From positions 62,001 through 126,000 of the forward strand of contig JADJNY010000010.1 of the NCBI GenBank assembly GCA_016714045.1: a stretch of DNA of 64,000 bases, read 5' to 3'. Below the pieces are notes generated by a model that saw only the letters and a list, made by a program, of their open reading frames with translations, had not been told where the DNA came from and did no database searches. The stretch comes from Planctomycetota bacterium (GTDB taxonomy: Bacteria; Planctomycetota; UBA1135; GCA-002686595). The position numbers were made by a program, and so were the translations under genes. Positions 17,469-25,867 of the stretch are shown one piece after another (the stretch's first letter is position 1; every line of letters begins with the position of its first letter).

Positions 17469-19199
17469 ATGCGGAAATTCTTGCTCACGGCGCGCTCGAC
17501 GCGCTCGCTCTCCCTTTTCTCCTGCGGCCTCGCCGCGTTCCTGGCCGCGTGCTCGAACGGCGGCTCCGGCGGCGGCGGCGGTACACCCGCGACCGTGCTC
17601 GCCGAGGTCGAACCCAACGAGACCACGGCGACGGCGCTCAGCCTGACGCTCGGTCGTCCCGCGTCGGGCGACGTGGTCACGGCCGGCGACCTCGACCTCT
17701 GGCGCATCGACCTCGCCGGTGGCGAGATCGTGAAGTTCGAGCTCGAGGCCACGCGCATCGACCAGGACGTCTGGGACGCCGCGTCCAACACCGCGCGCAT
17801 CACCGTCCTCGACTCGGACGGCACGACGAAGCTCCTCGAACACGACCTCTCCGGCAACTTCAGCGACGGCTGGAGCTGGGGTGACCACGACCTCGACATC
17901 CCGGCGTTCCGCGCGCCCGCCGACGGCACGTACTACGTCCAGATCGCGCAGGACAACGTCGCGGCCGCGGGCGGCAAGTACGCGCTCACGGCGTCGCTCG
18001 TGGACCTCGGCAGCCAGCAGGTCGAAGCCGAGCCCGTCGCCATCTCCGGCGTGAACGACACCGTCGCGACGGCGGAGACGATCACGCCCGGCATCGTCCG
18101 TGGCTTCCACGTCGACGGCGAGTCGGACTTCTACTCGTTCACGATCACGGGCCCGACCGTCGTCGAGTTCGAGATGCTCGCGTACCGCAACGGCGTCTAC
18201 GCCGGCGACGACGCGTACTACGACACCGAGATCGAGCTGATGGACAGTGACGGCGTCACGGTCCTCCGCAACGACGACGACACGTACTTCTACGACTCGG
18301 GCCTCCTGCACTACCTCGACGCCGCGGGCACGTACTCGCTGCGCGTCACGGAATGTTGCGGCGCCGGCGACGCGGGCTACTTCCTGCGCTTCGGCACGAC
18401 GAGCTTCGCGTCCGCGACCGCCGAGGTCGAACCCAACGAGAACTCCGGCACCGCGAACGCGATCGCCTACGGCGCGTCCGTCGCCGGCTCGACCAGCGCG
18501 GGCGACACCGACTTCTTCTCGTTCACGGGCACGGCGGGCGACGTCGTCCACCTCCAGCGCTTCGACAGCTCGAACGGGCGCGGCTTCGTGGACAACGTCA
18601 CGTTCGAACTCCTCGCCGCGGACGGCACGACGCCGCTCTCGGTGGACAGCGGCGGCGGCCTCTTCACGACGCGCACGATCCTGACCGTCTCGGGCACGTT
18701 CTTCGTCCGCGTCGTGCCGGATGCGTCGCCGACCTCGACGAACTGGGCGTTCCGCCTCACGCGCTTCGAGCAGGCGGGTTTCGAGAGCGAAGCCAACGAC
18801 ACCGCGATCACCGCCGACTCGTTCGACGCGAACGGCCGCGCGGCCGGCACGGTCGATCCCGCGGCGGACCTCGACGTGTTCGCGTTCACGGCGACCCAGG
18901 GCCACCTCGTGACCTTCTCGGTCTACGCGAGCGCAGGTTCGGAGAGCGACGGCTTCGGCGACCTGTCGGGGCACGGCTCGACGCTCGATCCGCTCGTGAT
19001 CGTGCGTGACGAGCTCGGCGCCGTCGTCGCGAAGAGCGGCGGCACGCTGGTCAACATCAACGCGGAGAGCATCACGGACGGCCTCGCGACGCTCGCGGTG
19101 TCGTTCGTCGCTCCGAGCACCGGGAACTTCACCGTCGAGGTGACGGACTCGGCCGCCGCGGGCGCCCCCACGAACACGTACGTGATCATGAAGCGCTGA
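17469..19199 (+). CDS. lipoprotein with four tandem PPC (pre-peptidase C-terminal) domains
   Basis: 576 residues. The signal peptide ends in FLAAC, a good lipobox, followed by a Gly-rich linker. Four repeats begin with the PPC signature: EVEPNETTATA (residue 46), EAEPVAISGVNDTVATA (186), EVEPNENSGTA (319) and ESEANDTAITA (about 440). Each contains the D-x-D-x-[FW]-x-[FI] core (GDLDLWRI, GESDFYSF, GDTDFFSF, ADLDVFAF). PPC domains are usually found beside secreted proteases; here they stand alone, with no catalytic domain. An AGGA ribosome binding site (17460-17463) precedes ATG. A binding or surface role is likely. Confidence 0.85.
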   Translation: MRKFLLTARSTRSLSLFSCGLAAFLAACSNGGSGGGGGTPATVLAEVEPNETTATALSLTLGRPASGDVVTAGDLDLWRIDLAGGEIVKFELEATRIDQDVWDAASNTARITVLDSDGTTKLLEHDLSGNFSDGWSWGDHDLDIPAFRAPADGTYYVQIAQDNVAAAGGKYALTASLVDLGSQQVEAEPVAISGVNDTVATAETITPGIVRGFHVDGESDFYSFTITGPTVVEFEMLAYRNGVYAGDDAYYDTEIELMDSDGVTVLRNDDDTYFYDSGLLHYLDAAGTYSLRVTECCGAGDAGYFLRFGTTSFASATAEVEPNENSGTANAIAYGASVAGSTSAGDTDFFSFTGTAGDVVHLQRFDSSNGRGFVDNVTFELLAADGTTPLSVDSGGGLFTTRTILTVSGTFFVRVVPDASPTSTNWAFRLTRFEQAGFESEANDTAITADSFDANGRAAGTVDPAADLDVFAFTATQGHLVTFSVYASAGSESDGFGDLSGHGSTLDPLVIVRDELGAVVAKSGGTLVNINAESITDGLATLAVSFVAPSTGNFTVEVTDSAAAGAPTNTYVIMKR

Positions 19200-19345
19200 C
19201 CGACGGCGAGGACGCGCCCAACGGGCGCGCTCTCGATCGCGACGTCCCGGTCCGGGCTCCGCAGTGCGGGCGCCCGGGCCGGGACGTGCTTTTCCGCTCG
19301 GGCTCGCGCGCCGGTCGAGCCGATCTGGTCGAGGACGAGACCCGC

Positions 19346-20435
19346 ATGTCCCTGAACCTCCGCACCTCCCGCCCTCACCGCACCGCGTCGCGCAGGAACA
19401 CGCTCCTCGCGGGCGCGGCCGTCCTCGGTGCCCTGCTCTGCACGTTCGCGGCCGGCTTCGGTGTCCCCGCGCGCACGTCGAGCGCCGACCCCGCGCCGCG
19501 CCCGAGCGCACCGGTCGAGCGCGCGCCGGCGACGGTCGAACTCGCGACCGAAGCTCGCGACGTGCTTGCGCCCGCGACGGATGCGAGCGCGTCGCCGCCC
19601 GCCGGGCCCGACGCTGCGGTCGAGTGCGCTCTGCGCGGGCGCGTCGTCGCGCAGGGCGAGCCGGTGGCCGGCGTCGACGTCGCGCTCGTGTTCCCGGCGC
19701 GCCGCGGGAAAGACGACGCTCGCGCGACGGAGCCGCGCGCGACGCGCCGAGTCCGCACCGACGCGAGCGGCGCCTTCGCGTTCGACGCGGTGCCGGCGCG
19801 GACGGAGCTCCTGCTGAAGGCTGCGCACGCCGGCTTCGCGGCCGCTGCGCTGCGCGTCGAGGACGCCGCGGCGGGCGAGTTCGTGCTCGAGCTGCGCGAG
19901 GACGCGCGCATCGTCGCGCGGATCACGGGCGAGGTCGTCCACGCCGACGGAACGCCGGCCGCGGGCGCCGACGTCGCGCTGGGCCGGCAGGCGACGCGCA
20001 CGGACGGCGAGGGCCGCTTCGAGCTCGCGGTCACCGCGCGGCCCACCGCGGACGAGCCACTCGTCGCGCACCGCGGGCGAGGTCGAAGCGCGGCTCGCGA
20101 GCTTCGGCGCCCGCGTCGCGGCGTCGGCTGTGCCCGAGCCCGCGCCGCGCGAGCTCCACGGCGTCCGGCTCGTGCTCGGCGGGCCAGCGCTCGCGATCGC
20201 GGGCACCGTCCTCGATGCGAACGGTCGGCCCGCGAAGGGCTGGCGCGTCGCGCTCCAAGGCGCGTCGGCGACGCGCGATGCCGCGCGCACGGACCGGCAG
20301 GGGCGCTTCGTGCTGTCGGGCCTCGTGCCCGGCGCGCACGTGCTGCGCGCGTGGAGCACGACGACGGACGACGCGTTCGAGAGCGAGCCCGTCGAGGCCG
20401 GCGCGCGCGACGTCGTGCTCGCACGGAGCCGCTAG
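19346..20435 (+). CDS. secreted carboxypeptidase-regulatory-like domain protein (frameshifted)
   Basis: N-terminal membrane or signal segment (residues 19-37), a Pro/Ala-rich linker, then at least three transthyretin-like beta-sandwich repeats of the carboxypeptidase regulatory type, each opening with a pattern such as RGRVVAQGEPVAGVDVAL, TGEVVHADGTPAAGADVAL or AGTVLDANGRPAKGWRVAL and closing near the usual TDxxGRF turn. The last repeat is in a different frame: the shift lies at about 20068-20082. The full span is 1,090 bases, one more than a multiple of three. It ends directly against the pyrophosphatase stop on the other strand. Related proteins occur at 39395 and 47417. Confidence 0.65.
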
Positions 20436-21062
20436 CTAGCCGGGCTCGGGATCGACGAAGTGCCGCTGGTAGTCCTGCTGCGCCGCGAGCAGGATCGCTC
20501 GCGCTCGCTCCGGACCGTACGGCGCGTCGACGGTGATCGTCTGCGGCTCGCCCGGCATGGTCTTGTACGTCAGGAAGTAGTGGCGCAGGCGGTCGATCGC
20601 GCCCTGCGACAGCTGCGCGACGTCGCGCAGCTCACCGTAGGTCGGATCGCCGATCAGCACCGCGAGCAACTTGTCGTCGGCCTCGCCGCGCTCGACCATG
20701 CGGAGGCCGCCGATCGGCCGTGCTTCGAGCAAGAGGTCGCCGCGCGAGATCGGCCGGTCCGTGAAGACGCAGATGTCGAGCGGGTCGCCGTCGCCCTTCG
20801 TCACGGGGCTCGCTCCGCCGACCGAGAGGCGTGCGACGCGTTCGGCGCAGTACGTGCGCGGCACGAAGCCGTAGAGCGTCGGACACGTGCTGGAGAGGCG
20901 CTGCGGGCGGTCGACTTTGAGGTAGCCCGAGTGCTTGTCGATCTCGTACTTCACGCCGTCCGACGGGACGATCTCGATGTACGCGGTGACGACGTCGGGG
21001 AAGTGCTCGCCCGGCGAGAGGCCGTGCCAGGGGTGCGGACGGTAGGGGAGCGGGACGGGCAT
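20436..21062 (-). CDS. ppa: inorganic pyrophosphatase
   Basis: Hydrolyses pyrophosphate to phosphate, pulling biosynthetic reactions forward. A family I soluble pyrophosphatase of 208 residues. The signature metal-binding stretch KGDGDPLDICVF is present, as are upstream EIVPSDGVKYEIDK (substrate-binding Glu and Lys) and Y-G-F-x-P (LYGFVPRTY). Length and order fit the family. It converges with the preceding gene with no spacer and lies 22 bases upstream-side of the GT4 glycosyltransferase stop, on the same strand. Confidence 0.93.
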   Translation of the reverse strand: MPVPLPYRPHPWHGLSPGEHFPDVVTAYIEIVPSDGVKYEIDKHSGYLKVDRPQRLSSTCPTLYGFVPRTYCAERVARLSVGGASPVTKGDGDPLDICVFTDRPISRGDLLLEARPIGGLRMVERGEADDKLLAVLIGDPTYGELRDVAQLSQGAIDRLRHYFLTYKTMPGEPQTITVDAPYGPERARAILLAAQQDYQRHFVDPEPG

Positions 21063-21084
21063 CGTGGGGTCCTCGGGGTGCGGT

Positions 21085-22212
21085 TCAGCGCGGTGCGAGC
21101 GCCGCGCGGTAGACGTCGCGGTACGCCGCGAGCATGCGTTCGAAGCTGAACTCGGTCTTGACGCGCGCGCGGTTGGCGGCGCCGAGGCGTTCGCGCAGCG
21201 CGGCGTCCTGCAAGAGCGCCGTGAGCTCTTCCGCGAGCGGCCACGCGCTCTCGCGCTCCTCGACGGGCACGACGAACGCGTCCTGTTCGGGCGAGAGCAT
21301 CGAGCGCACGTCGCCGACGTCCGTCGACACGACGGGGAGCGCGCTCGCCATCGCTTCGAGGAGTGCCACGGGCATCTGCTCGGTGTCCGAGGAGATCACG
21401 AACGCGTCCATCGCGCGGTAGTGGTCCGCGGGGTCCGCGACGTGGCCCGCGAAGTGCACGCGGTCGTACAGAGCCGGCGTCGCGCTCGCGAAGGCCTCGC
21501 ACGCGGCACGCTCGGGGCCGTCGCCGAGGACGAGGACGCGCAGCGGGAGCTCGCGGTCGACGCGCGCGCACGCCTTCAGGAAGCGCAGCGGGTTCTTCTC
21601 GGGCCGAAGGTGGCCGACGTAGCCCGCGACGAGCGCGTCCTTCGGGATCCCGAGGCGTTCGCGCAGCTTGGGGCGCCCGTCGCGCACGCCGAACTTGTCG
21701 AGGCGGATGCCGTTCGGGACGTACTGCACGCGCGCGTCGTCGAGCTTCCACAGGTCGCGCGCGATGCGCTCGAGCTTCTTCGACGGCACGACGACGCGCG
21801 CGACGGTGGGGAGGAAGAGGCGGCGCGTCCACACGCGGCGCTTCTTGAACTCGACGGCCTCGTCGCTCGTGAAGCCGTCCTCGTGGTGCACGTGCGGCTG
21901 CTTCAGCGTGCGCGCGGCGAAGACCGCGTCGAACGCGCCCCAGTTGTAGGAGAGCGTCAGGTCGGGCTTCTCGGCCTGGAAGAGCGCGCGCAGACGCCGC
22001 AGCGTCGTGAACGAGCCCGCGCGCGGCGGCGCTTCGAGCACGCGCACCTCGGCGCGGCCGGTGAAGAGCTTCGCGGCGTCCGTGCGGCCGTCGATCGCGA
22101 GGATCGTGTGGCGGTACTCCTTGCCGAGCGCTTCGATCAGGTTCACGGTGCGCGTCTCGGGACCGGCGGGGACGAAGGTCGAGAAGACGTGCAGGAGGTG
22201 GGGGGCGGTCAC
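21085..22212 (-). CDS. glycosyltransferase family 4
   Basis: A 376-residue GT-B fold glycosyltransferase. The N-terminal half binds the acceptor (HLLHVFSTFVPAGPETRTV); the C-terminal half holds the nucleotide-sugar site, with VGHLRPEKNPLRFL and the E-x7-E region SSDTEQMPVALLEAMASALP. It is likely involved in polysaccharide or glycolipid synthesis. Two GTG starts are possible, at 22248 and 22212; the latter places the usual N-terminal strand near the start. It is transcribed toward ppa and may be in one operon with it. Confidence 0.82.
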   Translation of the reverse strand: MTAPHLLHVFSTFVPAGPETRTVNLIEALGKEYRHTILAIDGRTDAAKLFTGRAEVRVLEAPPRAGSFTTLRRLRALFQAEKPDLTLSYNWGAFDAVFAARTLKQPHVHHEDGFTSDEAVEFKKRRVWTRRLFLPTVARVVVPSKKLERIARDLWKLDDARVQYVPNGIRLDKFGVRDGRPKLRERLGIPKDALVAGYVGHLRPEKNPLRFLKACARVDRELPLRVLVLGDGPERAACEAFASATPALYDRVHFAGHVADPADHYRAMDAFVISSDTEQMPVALLEAMASALPVVSTDVGDVRSMLSPEQDAFVVPVEERESAWPLAEELTALLQDAALRERLGAANRARVKTEFSFERMLAAYRDVYRAALAPR

Positions 22213-22346
22213 GCGACCCAGGATGACAACTCGCCGCGCGCGATTCACGCATCCGGAGCGCGTTCGTGCGACGACGAGTACGCGGCGGGCTGGTCATCGC
22301 TCCGCGGCGGGAGGAGAATCGGCGCGCCCCTTCGTCGGAGGTCCCC

Positions 22347-24110
22347 ATGCACGCATCCGAGTCCCGCTCGAAGCCGTTCCCTCGCGCCCCGCTCGCCGTC
22401 GTCGCGCTCGCCGCGTTCCTCGCGAGCGGTGCGCGCGCAGCGCAGGTGCCGAGCTCCATGCCGGCGGGTCCCGCAGCGACGGCCGATCACGCGACCGCGT
22501 CGGCGCGCTTCCAGCTTCCGCTCCCGCGCGAGCCGCGCGTCGTCGCGCGCTACCTCGTCGTGCTCGAGGCGGCGCTCGCGGAGACGGACTACGCGCGCGC
22601 CGCCGACGAGCTCGCGCGCTACCGCGGCGCGACGGTGTGGCGCTGGAGCGGCGAGCTCACGGTGCTCGAGGCGGAGCTCCGCGCGCGCCGGCCCGAGTTC
22701 CTGGCGTTCGTGCTCGCGCCCGGCTCGATCGACGCGAACCTGCCGCGGCGGCTCGTGCCGGTGCTCGCGCGGCTCGACGACGATCCGTTCGTCGACTGCG
22801 CGTGGGGGATCGTGACCGGGGCGACGGGCGCCGAGGCCCTGCGCTTCGTGCAGAACGCGCAGCGCGCCGACGGCAACCCGCCCTCCGCGCGCAAGGTCTC
22901 CGCGACGTCGGTGCAGGTCGATCGATGCCTGGTGCTGCGGGGCGAGCGCAGGGCCGGCGCCGAGGGCCGCGCGCTCGACCAGGTCGACCTGTGGCTCACG
23001 GGGCAGGATCCGCTCTGGCGCGCGACGGTGGAGGCGAACCGCGGCGAGCAGGCGGGCGCCGCGCTCGTCGAGTGGGGGCACTGCGGCGACTCGCAGGGGA
23101 TCTGGCTCTTCTCGATGTACCGCAACATGGACGCGTCGAAGCACTGGCCGTTCGACCCGGCGAGAGTCGGCCACGATCCCGCCGGCGAGATGCCGCGGTT
23201 GACGCCGGAGCTCCTGCTCGGCGGCGCGCCGACGATCGACCGGAACGGCTGCTGGAGCGCGGGCGCGGGCGTCGACCTCGGCGGCGCCGTCGTGATCAAC
23301 GGCGCGTGCCACAGCGCGGTGACGAAGCGCACGATCGTCGGCGGCGACATCGTGAGCACGTTCGGCGACACGGGCGGCGTCGTGCGCTTCTTCGACGTGA
23401 CGCCGGAACAGTCCTTCGCGCTGCAGGCGATCCGCCACGGTGCCGCGGCCTACCTCGCGCCGCTCGCGGCGAACCACGCGTCGCGCGCGTCGATCGAGGA
23501 GTGGCGCATCCGCGCGGGTGGCGTGCCGCTGGGCGAGGTCGTGCGACGGAGCTACGACGAGCTCGTGCTCGGCGCGTCGCAGCTGCCGATGGCGTTCGCG
23601 ACGTACGCGGAGGGGAAACCCGACCCGTTCGAATCGCCGATGTGGACGGGCGTCGTGCAGCGCGTGCTGTTCGGCGACCCGGCGGCCTGCGTGTGGACCG
23701 AGCCGATCCTCACGCCGCACCGTGTGACGACGGAGTGGGTCGAGCCCGGCCGCAAGCTGCGCGTCGACGTCGCGTGGGAGAACCTGCGCGAGGATCCGTT
23801 CGTGTGGGATCCGTGGGTGCAGGCGTGGCCCTCGGAGCCGCGCGACCGCGTCTACGAGCGCGTGCCGCTCGGAGCGGACGTGGGCGCGATCGCGAAGGTC
23901 ACGGTGGTGAAGGCCGAGACGGGCGGCGGTGCGTCGCTCGACCTCCTGAAGTCCGAGCCGAAGGCGATGCTCGACCGCGACGCGGCCGGGAAGCCGGTGC
24001 TGCACGTGATCGCGCGCTGGCCGCGCCTCGAATCGAAGGACGGCCAGCCCGCGCTGCCGAAGCGCGTGCGGTTCTTGTTCGAGGTGGAGTTCACGCCGAG
24101 GGATGGGTAG
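22347..24110 (+). CDS. secreted protein, possible clan CD (gingipain/caspase-like) cysteine peptidase
   Basis: 587 residues with a signal peptide ending near ASGARAAQ. A perfect GGAGG ribosome binding site (22337-22341) precedes ATG. The body shows the two signatures of clan CD peptidases in order: a hydrophobic stretch before a His (GAALVEWGHCG, His245) and a hydrophobic stretch before Ala-Cys (GAVVINGACHS, Cys321), about 75 residues apart. The text between them contains an inserted segment. The His is followed by Cys rather than Gly, so the match is imperfect. The final 150 residues look like a beta-sandwich. Family membership is inference; it could also be an unrelated secreted protein. 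Confidence 0.5.
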   Translation: MHASESRSKPFPRAPLAVVALAAFLASGARAAQVPSSMPAGPAATADHATASARFQLPLPREPRVVARYLVVLEAALAETDYARAADELARYRGATVWRWSGELTVLEAELRARRPEFLAFVLAPGSIDANLPRRLVPVLARLDDDPFVDCAWGIVTGATGAEALRFVQNAQRADGNPPSARKVSATSVQVDRCLVLRGERRAGAEGRALDQVDLWLTGQDPLWRATVEANRGEQAGAALVEWGHCGDSQGIWLFSMYRNMDASKHWPFDPARVGHDPAGEMPRLTPELLLGGAPTIDRNGCWSAGAGVDLGGAVVINGACHSAVTKRTIVGGDIVSTFGDTGGVVRFFDVTPEQSFALQAIRHGAAAYLAPLAANHASRASIEEWRIRAGGVPLGEVVRRSYDELVLGASQLPMAFATYAEGKPDPFESPMWTGVVQRVLFGDPAACVWTEPILTPHRVTTEWVEPGRKLRVDVAWENLREDPFVWDPWVQAWPSEPRDRVYERVPLGADVGAIAKVTVVKAETGGGASLDLLKSEPKAMLDRDAAGKPVLHVIARWPRLESKDGQPALPKRVRFLFEVEFTPRDG

Positions 24111-24413
24111 CCGCGTAGGAAGAACGAAGCGCGCGCTCCGCGAGCAGGAGCCCGGGTGCGCGCAGCGGCCTCGCGCGGCGAGGAGCGCGCGTGGCCGTCG
24201 ATCGCGGGTCGAGCACCCCTCCATCCGTCTCGGTGGGTTCCGTCGCGACGGTCGAGCTCACGCCGAGCGAGCCCGGGGATGGGCAGCCCGTCCGGGACTT
24301 CCCTCCTCGTTTGACGATTCCCGGGACGCGCGCTCTCCTTCCGCGGTCAACCGACCCCGTTTCGACGAAACCGTTGGACGGTCCAGCTCTAGGGTGGAAC
24401 TCAAGGAGGCCTC
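24111..24413 (+). other. gene-free stretch before the glycine-rich protein gene
   Basis: No convincing coding sequence in 303 bases. Near the end a small perfect inverted repeat, GTTTCG-A-CGAAAC, lies at about 24359-24371. The region closes with the best ribosome binding site in the window, AAGGAGG at 24403-24409, four bases from the next start. No clear -35/-10 pair was found. Confidence 0.4.
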
Positions 24414-25819
24414 ATGCAGCCCATTCTCGTCCCGTCGCTCGCCGCTCTCCTGCTCTTCGCGTCCTCGGGCGCCCCTCGACCGCGAGGATCCTCACCCGAC
24501 AAGCCGGTCGATCTCGTCCTCACCCACGGCCAGACCCTCCGTGGGACGATCCACGCCCGTTCGATCCGCATCCCCTCGTCCGCGCGGGTGATCGTGACCA
24601 GCGACGTCGTCCTGAAGGCGGACACCTGGCTGCGCATCGAAGGCACCCTCGCCGTCGCGAATGCCTCCGGCGAACTTCCCAAGGACGCCGCGGACGTGGA
24701 GCTCCAAGCGGGAGTCGGCATCGAGGTGTCGGGCCAGGTGCTGGGAGGGCGGGGCTCCGACAGCCCCACCTGGGGCGAGGGTCCGGCGGGGTCGGGCTCG
24801 GACATCGTCGTGCGCGCGCCGGTCACGTGGGTCGATGGCGTCGTGTTGGCCGGGAGCGGCGGTGCGGGATGGCGCGCTGCTCGTGGAGGAGCGGGCGGGA
24901 CGGTCCAGGTCTTCGGCGCGTGCCTGACCCGCAGCAGCGACCCGGACTTCGAGCTTCGCGGCGGTCCAGGCGGTCGCGGCGGGGCGGGGACGCCTGAGCA
25001 CGTCGACGCGGGAGCCGGCGGACGGGGTGGGGACGCGTACGTGCACGATGCGGTCGAGCTCGTGGCCCACGCGGAGACCGCGAAGCCGCAGAGCCTCCCC
25101 TTCGCGATGGCCCTGCCCCAGTCGAACTGCTCCCCCGGGGCGCCGGGTGCTCCCGGAACTCCCAGTGAGAGCGTGGACATGGCCCAGGGCATCCAGGGCA
25201 CGGCCAACGGCGCCGTGGGAGGGGTCGGAGGTGAAGGTGGCCGCGGGAATCCAAGCGCCGATGCGGTGGGTGGCGCAGGCGGGGGGGGCGGCGCGGGTGC
25301 GGACTGCTGCTCACCGCCAGGAACGGGCGGCGCGGGCGGGCAGGGTGGCGCCGGAGGCACCGGTCACTCGGGACGGGGAGGACGCGGCGGACGGGCGGGG
25401 ACGGCGGGCCGTGCGCGTCGCACACCCCCGGCTCGATGCCCTACAGCGGGGGAGGGATCACGTCGTTGCCTTGCGACGAATGCGTCGGTCCAGGGCGCGG
25501 CGGTAAAGGGGGACGCGGTGGCAACTCCGGGAACGGAGCCGGCGGGGCAGGCGGCCCCGGAGGCCCCGGCGGGAGGGGGCAGAACCCGGGTTCCGGCGGG
25601 ACCGGGGGCCCAGGCGGAAACGGAGGGACGGACGGGCCGGGAGGGAGCGGACCCGGCGGAGGGGCGAGCTGTACGAGTGGTGTCTTCGTGCTTGTCATGT
25701 GCTGCCATTCCTGGGAGCACACCGGGGAGCAGGGGAGCATGGGAGACTTCGGGCCGTTCCCCCCCGGGCCCGCCGGGGGCCCGGGAGCGAACGGTGCCGC
25801 GTGCCCTTCGCCGCCCTGA
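24414..25819 (+). CDS. secreted glycine-rich, collagen/PGRS-like repeat protein (frameshifted)
   Basis: A signal peptide (MQPILVPSLAALLLFASSGA) leads into about 150 residues of beta-rich sequence (GTIHARSIRIPSSARVIVTS) and then long Gly-rich tracts (GAPGAPGTP, GGAGGQGGAGGTGHSG, GGPGGPGGRGQ) with scattered Cys pairs (DCCS, CDEC, MCCH). The first part resembles the start of right-handed beta-helix proteins; the Gly-Gly-x tracts resemble PE_PGRS-like or polyglycine folds. The frame shifts at about 25406-25412, at a GGG run, and continues with PCASHTPGSMPYSGGG; the full span lacks one base of a multiple of three. A structural or surface role is likely. The very strong AAGGAGG site suggests high expression. 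Confidence 0.65.
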
Positions 25820-25867
25820 TTCGCCAGCGCCCGGTGGGTTCCAGCGGGAGCGCACCGGGAGCGCCGC

